Shown here: in pieces, positions 53,201 to 64,000 of the stretch
How the letters are laid out: every line of letters starts with the position of its first letter
Numbering within the stretch: the first letter of the stretch is position 1
DNA from: Gymnogyps californianus
Taxonomy: Eukaryota; Chordata; Aves; Accipitriformes; Cathartidae
Assembly: GCF_018139145.2 (NCBI RefSeq)
Contig: NC_059475.1
Coordinates: 19,286,937-19,350,936 of the forward strand
Direction: 5' to 3'
Length of the DNA stretch: 64,000 nt
Program-made: the position numbers and the translations under genes
Notes under the pieces: model-generated
The model's input: the letters and a program-made list of their open reading frames with translations, nothing else
Told to the model about the DNA's origin: nothing
The model's database searches: none

Positions 53201-56200
53201 CTACAAATGGAAATCTCCTATCCACACAATATTCTTAGAACAGCTTGTGAAGCCATAGAGGATGAAAGGCCCTGAATTAATGTGAGACAGTGTTGTTACT
53301 GGGGGTCTGTATGTGCTTGAAGTGCAGAGAATGCTGCAGGTTAGATAGTAGAAACGTTTATTCCACTAGTTTTTGTTCTCATTCTGGTTCAGTTTTGTCC
53401 TAACTGTCTAGCATTACAAACTAGCAGGATTAAGGGAAGTGAAAGACCAGCAGTTTTTTTCTCCAGCTATGTCAACAGTAGAGATTATCACTTGCGAAAA
53501 CTTTTCTGGAGGAAGCCAACACCTTGCTGCTTTGCCTAAAGCTTAACCACTGCAAATAGTGGGGTGACCTAACGAATGCATTCAGTGAAGAATCTGTGTA
53601 CGTGTGTTCTTACCTGGTTTTGCATAATTCTGCTATGTCAGTAAAGCTGTAGCTGTAATTGAAATTACATTGTCCTTAATGTTGGCCTTGGGCCCCTATC
53701 TGCATTTCATCTCAGCCCTAAGTTTTTTTACCTGACCCCAAACAGCAGTGCAGCCTGACTGTGGTGGGAGATCTGGTCACCTCCACGTAGCAGACTGACA
53801 CGGCTGCTGCTGACTTTCCAGGGGGGTTGGAGTCTACCCACGTGCAGATCTTAACACAGAAAGCCGATGGACAGGAATTGCACAATTCCTTGTTCCTGGC
53901 TTCTGACCTGTCAGCATACATTCTCTCACATTCTGCACAGAGTAGAGAGATGTATGGAGGAGAAGCAAGTGTCTGCAGAGATGTTCTTCACAGGAATGGA
54001 GATCACATGGCAAGGTGATGCCCCTTTGGCATCATCTGGCCTTTGGCAGGAATCTTGGTGCTGACTTAAGAAATGCATGTAGTATATATGGGTTCAGTAC
54101 AGGACACAGGACCTGATGTAAATGGGGGAGCACGGCTGGTAAAAGGCAAAACAAGCCAACTCTGAACATCAGCAGAAACAACTTCTAAGTCATCTCCATT
54201 CTTTGGCAATTGCAGAAAGGGTGTGCATTGAAGCCAGGTTTAACCTACTTCCAAAACAAGACTGAACATTTCTGGCACACAGATTGTTTCTAGTCCTGTG
54301 TTTATAAATCAGTGTATGCATCCTTAAAAAACACAGTAAAAATGACTCAACTCTTTGGGACAAGTCAGGTCTTTTCAAACATGTAGCAGATGCAGCCACA
54401 TCCTGTTCTCAGTGGTGCAAAATGAGTAAATTTGTTGAGCAGCAGCTCCTAGGGTTGATGGAGATGGGGACTGCTGGAAGCTGTGTTATCAATAAAGCAG
54501 TGGAGGTATATGGGAAATTTAAAGCTGTAAACAAAGCTGATGAAGGTAGTGGCAAGACTCCTTGGGAATGTGATAAGCTTTGAATGAAGACAACCACTTT
54601 CTTTCATGATGTCTCTTTTTCCTAAGAAAGAGAAGGTAGGGGGTGGCAACTCTTACAGACCTTGCCTGTCTTTTCCAGTATTCCTTGCTTTTAACTCCTG
54701 GGCTCCCAAATTCCTATTATTCTAGACTCAAACCAGGCAGTGCTAGCTTATGCCCTGCATTTCAGAGGGAATTAGCCAGGCTTTTCAAACATCTATTCAT
54801 ATAATTGCTAACACAAAGTTAGAAGTGGTATTTCTAACAAGTTAAGATTTACATTTGGATAATACCTTTCATTCAAAAGGATTCCCAAGAGGATTCACCA
54901 GTACATGTATGCCATCATTCAAACAGCAAAATGAGGCCAGGGAAACGCATCAGATGATATAATTTCTCATTCCTTGGGTAGGAATATGCAGAGATTTACA
55001 CTGCATGCCACAGACCTCCCAGGAATTTGCATCTATCTAAAATTTCATAGCAGGGGATATATCATAAAAGGCAAATGCCAAAATGATATGTAGAGGGAAG
55101 TAAAAGCTTAAAGGATATATTGACAACTCATGTCCTCATCAAGCTTAACCATCTGTATTTAGCCAGTGTTACTGCTGCAAATAAGTTTGTGCCTTATCAG
55201 CTTGACCGCAAAGGTGAATTAAACTTCTTTCTGGATTTGATATCTTTCCAAGAACATGTAGCAAATGATTTGTAGAGGCTAGCCAGTTTGCTACAGGTAA
55301 TGCTGTTATACACAAGAAAAGACAAATCAATCAAGGCACAGTGAACCTATCAGAAATCTGCCAATAAAACAAGGAATAGGTTCCACTTGCAGAAAATTTC
55401 CTCATGTCAAAGAGACTATATGCTTAAAGCCAGGCTTGGCATCACTCACTATTTCATGACAAGCCTCAGAGTCCTCTGGTGCCTGTCTTAAAGCAAACGT
55501 AGCTGATGTTGAGAGGTTGCATGAAAATCTCAACTTTCCATTCAATGCAGCGATAGCAGGATAAAGCTCTAAAGTGAGCATGGAGCTGTCAATAAAATAA
55601 ATGGTGCTATGTAGGCAGAAGACTTCATGGAAATGCTGGAGCAGATATCTACTTGTCACTATTGCTGCATAGGGGAGATGGCATAAATTTCAAATGTCAC
55701 TGTGCCCTACTGTATTTTATTTCCTAAAAACGTATGCCTTGCCTCTTGAATGCATATCACATTAAAGGCACAATTTTGAAAAACTGCTTTCCTAGAGGAA
55801 ACTCACCTGGAGGTCATAAATCAGGAAAGCATAAACAAAACAGCCTAGCCAAAGCCTATAGCTTTAAAATGAGGAACAGAGCAAAGGATACAGAAAAGAA
55901 TGGGATGTAGGTTTTGCTATGTATGTTATTTTGATGAATCACACCCATATCAGAGAAAAGAGGAGAAACTCCCCAAACCCAACAACCCCTTCCAATATAC
56001 TTCAGTGAGAAAAAAATTCCTCTTGCTTAAGATCTGGTTTAACTCTCTGTGTGCAAACAGGTTACGGCATCTGGGTACCTGTGAGAGGGGAATGCCACAC
56101 GAGCACTGCTGCACCCTCTTAGCTCTGCCCAATCTCCAGGACTCTGGAGTCTGAAAAACATACCTGGAAGCCAAATCATGCACGAAGGGATATGGGGGAA

Positions 56201-56770
56201 ATGATTGCTTCCTACACTGTCCTTCAACACCCTCCCTGGACACCAGGGTGTCCCTGGAGCTATTGCGAGGATGGGGCAGGTATCACAACTGTAGAGTCTA
56301 TTTCCAGGATTTCTCCTCCAAACTTACCTCAACCCTTCTGTAGGGATCGAGCTCCATCTTCAAGTTATTTAGTCTTCTAATAGCTTTTTGGAAAACCAGT
56401 GCCAACTCTGGTACTTTCAAGGTCATGACTGGTTTATCACTGTCTGATATTTTGCCTACTTCAGTTTCCAGTTTCCATCATTCTCTTTGCATCGTTCTTC
56501 TCTCCACTTCAGATTCAAATTTTTATGTGTATACAAAGAAATGCCATAACCCTCTTTGAATCTTTGGCTATAAGCTATGCTCTTTTAACTTATTTTATAA
56601 ACTACTTCATAGTCCTTAATCCTTTCGAGCAACAGACTCAAGAAAAAAGAGATCACATGCGAAAATACATGTATTTTATAGAAAAAGAGAAAGATTGAGC
56701 AAATCAAACAAGTGAAGGTTTGAGTGAAAGACCTGGGAAAAGAAATCAAGCCATCTGTATTTATATTCAC

Positions 56771-56790
56771 ATATGTATATGTATATGTAT
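56771..56790 (+). repeat. (ATATGT)n simple repeat
   Basis: About three units of ATATGT in 20 bases. Confidence 0.75.
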
Positions 56791-57152
56791 GAGCGCATTT
56801 ACGCACAAATTTGTTTTTCTTTCCATATAAACAGAGATTTTACACAATGAACTGTCTCAACCTCTTATTATACAGAAAAGCTATGAACATGATGTTTTAG
56901 TATGACAAGGATTATGTACATTTATAATATTAGAAGATACCAAAATCACTGCCTTACTTACTTCATTACCCTTCAGTAATTTCTGTCCAGACAGGAGCAG
57001 CTAGTCAAGAAAGTTCTGATTTCATGTGCAATTAGAAAATACCTACATGAGGTAAAACAATTTTTTTTCTTTCTGGACAATGACTGAAAAACAGAAACTT
57101 TGCTGGGTGTTTTCACAGGAATGGCATTAGTTGAGAGCACTTGGGGATGTGG

Positions 57153-57153
<1 letters not shown>

Positions 57154-57180
<27 letters not shown>
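57154..57180 (+). repeat. T27 homopolymer
   Basis: Twenty-seven consecutive T, the longest homopolymer in the window. On the minus strand it could be a poly(A) tail, but no AATAAA or recognisable retroposed body adjoins it. Confidence 0.95.
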
Positions 57181-57185
<5 letters not shown>

Positions 57186-58197
57186 CTGTCTTAACCCACA
57201 TCATAGCCGGGAGTGTTTGAATCTGGGTTTTGGCTCTGGGTAGGTTTTGTCTGTTCATTTGTTTTGTTCATGGACCCTGTCAGTGCAATAAGCCAAACAA
57301 AACTAAACTCTTCCACTTCAAAAGTGTCTGAAATCCAGATCTGATTTATTTTATGGCTTGAGCCCTTTCTTATCTTCTTGCAGCCAGCAGCTGGAGAGTT
57401 AGCTCTCTGATGAGACACTGCAGCAGACATTCACAGTGTTTGATATACACCCTCTGACTTATCCTCTGGTTTTCACGGAAATCTATATAATCCCTATAGT
57501 GATTGTTTAGTGATTATACAGTGATCTACATAAGCTCCTAAGTCTAGTTCTCTTCATTGTGTGTAGGATAAACCTGAACCAACTTGTATCTATTCAATTG
57601 TATGCATATTAGGGGGATTTAAACAAATCAACACACAATACCAATATTAGCTTTAAAGATTTGTAATTTTTGGAAAATATGTTCAAAGATGATGTCCACA
57701 CATCAGGTGGCTTCCTCCTAACCAAGGAAAAGATACAGAATAGCATTATGCTGTGTTGCTCACTCTGGTGGACCCTGTACTAGGTCCAGGCACATCAGAG
57801 CATTTTAGTGGACTATCTATTTTTCTATTGGGAATCATAATCCACTTCTGTTTTTTACCAGTTACCATTTCAGAAGATCTAGTAGAATTCTGGAGCAAAT
57901 GTGGTATATAGTAGTAGCATGCTATCATTTTAACCCAAGCTGCTGTGTAAATACAGAATAGTAAAGGCAAAATCACTCAAAGGTCATGAACTGAGCTAAT
58001 CTGAAAATTATTAATGAAAATGCCATTGAAGCATTTTTGCCTTGAAAAGAAAAAAAAGGGAAATATTTTCAAGACCATGTTAAAGAAAATGACAATTTTA
58101 ATCAAGAAAAAAATGTCTCAGCAAGGTAAAAATGCCAGTTTAGAGCCACTTTTTGTTGCTCTAGCTTGCATTAATTTTTGGTTATGTAAAACAAAAA

Positions 58198-58219
58198 TTC
58201 CCATAAAATTTTATGGGAA
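58198..58219. repeat. Perfect 22-bp palindrome
   Basis: TTCCCATAAAA is followed directly by its reverse complement TTTTATGGGAA, with no spacer. Confidence 0.95.
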
Positions 58220-58269
58220 AATATCAATATAAAATATGTGGACTATATTTAATACTAAAAGAAAGGCAT

Positions 58270-58302
58270 ATGTATGTTTGTATGCTTGTATGCTTGTATG
58301 TG
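58270..58302 (+). repeat. (TTGTATGC)n simple repeat
   Basis: About four imperfect 8-base units of TTGTATGC/TGTATGTT. Confidence 0.8.
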
Positions 58303-61300
58303 AGAGCATTTAAATAAATTAAAACTATAATACTATGACAAATAAACTGAAAACTGAGAAAATAATTACTTTTTTCCCCTTTTACCACATCAAAGAACTC
58401 ATTTTTAAACTAACCTGGATGTTGAGTATCTCCTGGTTTAGTTTTCCCATTGAAATCCCAGCAGCTAAACTTGTCAGCTGTGTCACTTATAAAATTTCAT
58501 GGTTCAGAAGGTGTTGACAAAAGACAAATTGCTGAAGAGGGGCTCTGTCCATTTGTCAAGGAAAACTGAGGGATGAAGATACAAGCCCTCTTTATCCAAA
58601 ACTGTGTAGCTAGTATTCTGCACAGACAGCTGTGTTAGTGATTTGATTTTATGACAAGCAGTGCTTACTAAAAAGGGATTTATTAAGATATATGAGACAG
58701 CCTACCTTCTGCTTTCCTGCAAGTGTCAACATCGCTAAAGCCTAATATTGTATGGACTTTATTACACTCTTAACTGGCACTTTTCTGATCTTTGCTATTC
58801 ACATAACCTGATAAGGCACCATTAAGGCATGTAACTGGTTATAAATGCTTTATCTTTTTTCACTTGTAATCTTGTTATGCCACCATCAAGCAGACTCTGA
58901 AACTTATTTATTGGTTCCAAATGAATTTTCTATGTTTGCTGTAATAAAACAATGTTTTCCTGTTGGAAACATAAGAAAAAGCTTCTTACACAGTTGCCAG
59001 GTTTCCAAGAGCACCAGTGGGATTACACAGGCATTTGGTAATTCCCAAAAAATGCTATTTTTCCTACATGATTAAGGTCATCATATCTTTTGCTAGCTCT
59101 TTAACATCAATTTATTGCTTAGATTTTGTCTGTCCTGTTCCCCCTGACTCCAAACACACGCACATGAGCACAGAGTGGCCTAACCCTCCAGGTAAACTAC
59201 ACCATAAATTCAGCTAAATCAACATCCCCTTCATGTTTTTGAATGAAATCTGCAAAATACCTCTGATCATACTGAAATTTAACCTTTGAAGATTTTGTTC
59301 AATTCCATGCACTTCTTAACATCTGCAGGACTAGGACTTTCACATGTGGAATTAACCCATTCATTTGACATACACTTAGGGTAACAACTGTTCCAGCAGA
59401 TTTTGGGGTATTTACTTTTGGACTGCTACCTCCTATTAATTTTAATAGAAAATAGGATCCTGCCTCTTAGATAAAATAAAAGGGAGATCCTTTGGGTAAA
59501 ATTTTTGGCTGCTCTGTAATCAAGGTTTTGCTGTTTTACCTTCCCCATCTCTTTGTGGACTTGCTAGTCCTGCTCCGTAGTGGTGCCATGACAGCTCCAG
59601 CACAAATTAAGACTGGTTTGAGGTAAGGGGCAACTTACCCTTTGGGTTAATGGCTTCATATAAACATTTGGAAAAATAATTTGGAATGGAATGGGTAATA
59701 TTATCATGAGGAATAAGCACCTCAACTCCCCTTAGCTAGATCTGTCACTGTTAAGCCATTGATATCACTGGCTTTCAATGTTTGAAATAGCTCCCATGAC
59801 AACTCACATTTAGCTGTAAACTGGATTGTTTTGAATATGGGGAAGAGAAGCTGTAAACGTATAAAATCAATGACTCCTGGCCATTCCAATGGTGTAACAT
59901 TTTTGTCAGGAGCCTATTTATATCAGAATTTTAAGCATCCTGACCAAAAAAAAAATAGGATTTACGGTACTTTAACCCTGAGAGCTGTCACGTAAGTAGC
60001 CACTATGAAGCAAACAATATGCTGTGCATTTTAACTACTTGGGCTATGGGGAAGGGTTCCCTGGGGGAAAAAGCAACCTCCTTAACCTGCAATAGATCAC
60101 ATTTCCTTCACTTCTGGTTTTCTGGGACATGTGTCTGATGGATTTTGGTATAACAGCTGACCATTGTCCCTACTCTTATTCATCTCCAGCCCTGCCTACT
60201 CTGAAGTCATTCCTGCAGTAGAAGCCAAGGATTTCTTCCTGGCAGAACCGTCCAACAGTGAGCTCCATAATCCTCTTTGCTGATGCTACTCAAGCCTTTT
60301 CAATCCCTCTGTATCAGTAGCATTTCCAACCTTGACCCATTCTGCAAGGGTCCTGGTCTTGAATGTCCATCCAGTGAATGTTGCTGTGCTCCCCATTGGC
60401 AGCACAAACATGATCTTAAAAATTAAGGAGATGGCTGCTAGGAAAATAATTCTATATAGGGACATTCACTGCTAAGAGAAACCTGGTACTTACAGCTCAG
60501 TAACTTCTCCCTCTCTCTTGTTCCTCACCAATCCCTATGTAAAAGCAGGATGCCGGATAGAAGGGATGTATCTTCATGAGGATAAGGGGAGGTAGGATAG
60601 GGAAGAAACTCAAGTGGTAGAGCAGACCTTACTAAACCTCCACCTCCCTGGCCAGTTATAAGAACTGATTAGGTCTAAATTGAGCAACCTAGATCATCCC
60701 TTTGGGGTTACTTCTGGCTCTGCTTCATCCAGTCAGTCAAAGCAAACTGTTTAGCACAGACTTGAACAAGTTTGTTTTTAAATAGGTAACAGTGTCCCCA
60801 AAAAGGAAATCTTCTGGTCTGAGTACAGCTATGCAAACATACAACCATTGTTTCATTACTGTGGAAATGTTACCTAACTATTCCCTTTTATTTACCTATG
60901 ACTTCATCTCCCCCCAAAGTGGAGTGATTAACATTCATCAAGGCACATTTAGTTTTGCATAGCAATTTGGTGATCATCATTCTGAAGTTCTACTTAATCA
61001 GGATGTTTTTAATGTAAGAAACAAATAAAGTCAAAGAAGTGTTCTCCTGAAACTGTGCCTGAAAAAACAACAAAATCCTAACATGTAAATATGGTGGGTT
61101 AATAATATTGTTTTATAAGTCCAACAATTTAACAGTACCCTATACTAGTATTTCCCAGAGTTAATACAGGAAAACCTAATCCATAAAGAATGGTATCATT
61201 TTCCTGGGTCTTGTAATATTGACTGTCCCTGCTATTTTACTTAAAGGTTTTGTAGAAGGTTGGTAAACAGGTAGAGGCCAAAAATAGGATAAAAATCCAG

Positions 61301-63151
61301 CAGCTGAATTTAGTAGGTGGGTCATATTTTAAAAAAGGATTAGCCTTCATTAAGTGACACTTCATGGAGTAGCATGAAATACAGTATGTAGATCCTCAAT
61401 GTCCTGATAACACCAACAAAGTAACCTAGTAAGTGTAAGCTTGCTGTGATGGATGAGATGGAGAGAGAGAGCTGGGAGGGAAATGCACAATGCAAAGTTC
61501 TTCATGGGATACAAGGAGGCTGGATGAACTGATCCTAATAAAAGTGGAGACCCCTGACATTTTGCAAAAATAAATATTCTTTATAATTAATTTTAGTCAT
61601 GTTACAGGAAGTTCCTACATGTTTACAACCACTACCGCTGTTCACCAGCAGTGGATATTAAGCACAGACGTGGCGGCATAAGGCCTTTTTCATATTGACT
61701 AATGGGTGGCCCTCTCTGTTGCTGAGTTATTCCTGCTGTTCTGCTGAAGAAGGTCCTTTGATTTCCTGCAGCCCCTGCACAGGGCTTCCCTCCTGGCACC
61801 CTGTATTACATGTAGCTACAACCCTATTTTGGAGTGCTTTCCCTTTGTGTCAGCTGATACACAAAATCACCAGAGGCAGTGAAATGAAGATGACAGATGG
61901 GATCCAAACCCAGCTGTAGTCAGTGAGGATCTTTCCCTTGACTTCTCTGCCCTTGAGGTCTGACGCTTTGTATTAAATGGACTGCTTTGCTCAGGATGCT
62001 GAAACCTTCCCCGGATGCTGAAACATGGTGCTTCCTGGAAGCTCACGTGTCTGCTGGCTTGAGTTGACTTCCATGAAATGCCACTAATCACAAAAGCACA
62101 CATGACAAGGGTGATGCTAGGATTGGGCAGCTTTGCAGGACTAAGAGATGGAATCAGTGACTGCCTTCGGAAATCAAAGTAATATTTAACTTGATATTTG
62201 CTGACAGCACAACTGAACTCTGCTTCCCTAAAGTTATGGAAAATTTCCTTGATCATGAAGTTACTACCATTTTTATGCTGCCTTTCCTGTCTTCACTGAG
62301 ACGCTGTAATCTCCAAGCAGACCTGTCTCAGGATTTGTTGTGTCTATTGCTGTATGATTGAATGTAAATGCAGGTTAGACTGTGAGCTTTGTGGACAAGA
62401 GGGTTTACAAAGCATTTTGGTCCTCCAAGGAGCACACAGAAGGAGTTGCAAAGTATCTGGACAATAAATTGCAGGATAAAGAATGGAAGGTCAAATGTGG
62501 GGCCTCTTCCTGATGGGATCTCTCTCCATATCAGACCACAGTCATTTGATGGGTTACAGGTAGAGAGGCTGAGAAACACTCTGTGCTCGTTAAGTCAAGC
62601 CTGGAGCCCTGCTGAGTATCTTTAAATGATTACTCATAGCAAATTCTAGTTTTAATGGATGCCAAAAGCTTATCTGCTAATAAAATATGGGGCCCTAAAT
62701 ACACTCAGTCTGATGTGGGCACTTAACTGAGGTACTTAAATTAGGACCTGAGTCAGTGGAGAGTAACACAAGGAGATTTGTATCTCTAATGGGCTGAACT
62801 ACCTTGGTGGGGTATTCACTTGGGCAACTACGGGTCTTAACTCACTAACGCACTTAAATGGATTAAATTAGGTAGTATAAGCCCAAAGTGACATTTGGGG
62901 TATTCAGGGTCTGACTTCATCTATACAGATTAAAACTTGAGGAGGATCATAGGAACCAAAATCTAATTTGATAAACCCCTGACACTCAGAAAATCTGTAT
63001 TTATGTGAAGTCCCATTGAACCAGGGAAGTCTCCTTGAGGTCTGTAGCTGTGAACTACTGCCTAACACCTGACAGCTGAGCTGCCAGGAGTTTCTTTCAT
63101 GCCTAAGCATTGTTGTAATATATATAACAGATGTTGTCTCTTGTTTCACAG

Positions 63152-63356
63152 GGCTACAATACAGCATGCATTTCCATCATGTTACAATACAGTATGCTTC
63201 TCCACCAAGCAAACTTGTGCTCCAGCTGTTCTTCTTAGGCACCTGGCTCATGCAAACATACGAACAGATGGAGGAAGGATCTGCACGTTATTGTACATTG
63301 GGGTCCGCAAAATTTGTGACCAATGTTGGTATTATGCCAATCTACGATTTTGCAAG
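63152..63356 (+). other. Candidate internal exon (205 nt)
   Basis: A good acceptor, TGTCTCTTGTTTCACAG, ends at 63151. A good donor, AAG-GTAGGT, follows 63356. The 205 bases between are open in two of three plus-strand frames. They begin with a 28-bp imperfect tandem duplication (63153-63180 and 63181-63208). Neither encoded peptide is familiar. It could be an exon of a non-coding RNA or of a gene continuing to the right, or a chance pairing of splice-like signals. Confidence 0.27.
63153..63208 (+). repeat. 28-bp imperfect tandem duplication
   Basis: Two adjacent copies share the core TACAATACAG-ATGC and about 22 of 28 positions by eye. Confidence 0.7.
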
Positions 63357-64000
63357 GTAGGTCAAGCAGCAGGTTGTATTTTCTCATTAAATGAGCTTAA
63401 ACGAGTGTTCCTATGGAACTGAACTGCTGAGTACCTTCATGAAGAATGGAAGTACTTAGAAATCATCTTAGTTACCTTGGGAAGAAGCAGTCATCTAGGG
63501 AAAGACAAGGCACGGTGTGGGAGAGAAAACAGACTGAAAGTGAGATCTACTGGTCAACAAGTGAAGACACTGTCATGTATTGTTTGGTACTGGGGAATCT
63601 GCATAACACTTTTTCTGGAGACATTTCTTCTAGATGCACTCATTTCTTTTTCTAGAGATAAATTTCTTTTTACAGATAGTTCTGCATAGCAGCTAAAGTT
63701 GTATTGACCAACTGGATAACATCTTTCTTATAAGAGGGATTTAAGAGGATGTTAATACAATGGATAGCCATTTTTAGTGATCCACTGTTAAGATTGGTTT
63801 TTCTATGTGTAACTCAAAGTGCTTTGGTTACCCTTCCAAGCACTCACCCCTTTCAGCTTCGGCCAGTCACCTCCTACTGTCCTCCATGGTTAGCAGAGCA
63901 GGAACGCTCAGGCTTACATATATCCATCTAGCACACTTCTCCCTTCCCATTGCTACAACTCCAATCACAGATGTTAAACACTATAGCTCTGATCACAAGT
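63357..64000. other. Right-edge segment, no recognisable gene
   Basis: Short overlapping plus-strand frames with no known motif. If 63152-63356 is an exon, this would be the start of its downstream intron. Confidence 0.35.

Larger units (their letters stand above)
48991..57153. other. Intergenic, no recognisable gene
   Basis: Contains the exact 22-bp tandem duplication at 50174-50217 and a TATG-type simple repeat at 56771-56790. Open frames are short; the longest (52936-52592, 114 codons, minus) matches nothing I know. No promoter or RNA gene can be supported. Confidence 0.45.
57181..63151. other. Intergenic, no recognisable gene
   Basis: Contains a TATGCTTG-type simple repeat (58270-58302) and a 22-bp perfect palindrome (58198-58219). 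A 12-base direct repeat GGATGCTGAAAC occurs twice near 61995-62025. Open frames, including the 129-codon minus-strand frame at 62256-61867, have no recognisable motif. Confidence 0.45.

Noticed and set aside
57154..57180. T27 as the poly(A) tail of a minus-strand retrocopy
   Set aside because: No AATAAA sits just before it on the minus strand and no gene-like body or target duplication was found.
61867..62256. 129-codon minus-strand frame as a gene
   Set aside because: No motif, promoter or splice pairing, and overlapping frames on the other strand.
1..64000. Bacterial-type features: operons, CRISPR arrays, rRNA or tRNA genes, riboswitches
   Set aside because: No regularly spaced repeats, no cloverleaf or rRNA sequence, and repeats and splice signals are vertebrate. 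None could be supported.

Overview
The window looks like bird nuclear DNA: AT-rich, repeat-poor, with short CR1 LINE remnants (two with a recognisable CR1 3' end, one with the CR1 ORF2 C-terminus) and one solo endogenous-retrovirus LTR of a type I know as common in Neoaves. There are no bacterial-style genes, operons, rRNAs, tRNAs or CRISPR arrays. Nearly all open frames are short, overlap on both strands and look like chance.

The best-supported gene is at the left edge on the minus strand. A TATA box (2211-2218) lies upstream of a well-placed ATG (2143) that opens a hydrophobic signal peptide. The exon ends in a consensus donor with a phase-1 junction. About 1.95 kb further along, a second exon (124-53) has a branch-point-like CTAAC, a pyrimidine tract with CAG, an open frame in the matching phase and a GTAAGT donor. 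Together they give the first 48 residues of a secreted or membrane protein. The rest lies beyond position 1. I do not recognise the protein.

From about 2.2 kb to 64 kb I see no convincing coding gene, so this stretch reads as upstream intergenic DNA, or as long introns of something unseen. It holds CR1 fragments (3230-3458, 33360-33425, 36571-36860, and three weaker candidates), a 594-bp solo LTR with a perfect 5-bp target-site duplication (39544-40147), simple repeats and homopolymer tracts, several small inverted repeats, and one exact 22-bp tandem duplication.

Some intervals have exon-like signals and might belong to non-coding RNAs or unrecognised genes: 16586-16609, 19550-19787, 48003 to about 48990 (a 223-codon ORF followed by a poly(A) signal) and 63152-63356. 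The GC-richer block at 26641-27358 has overlapping ORFs on both strands. These are candidates only. I found no clear new biological system; the most useful results are the split 5' end of the secreted-protein gene and the dated-by-structure LTR insertion.
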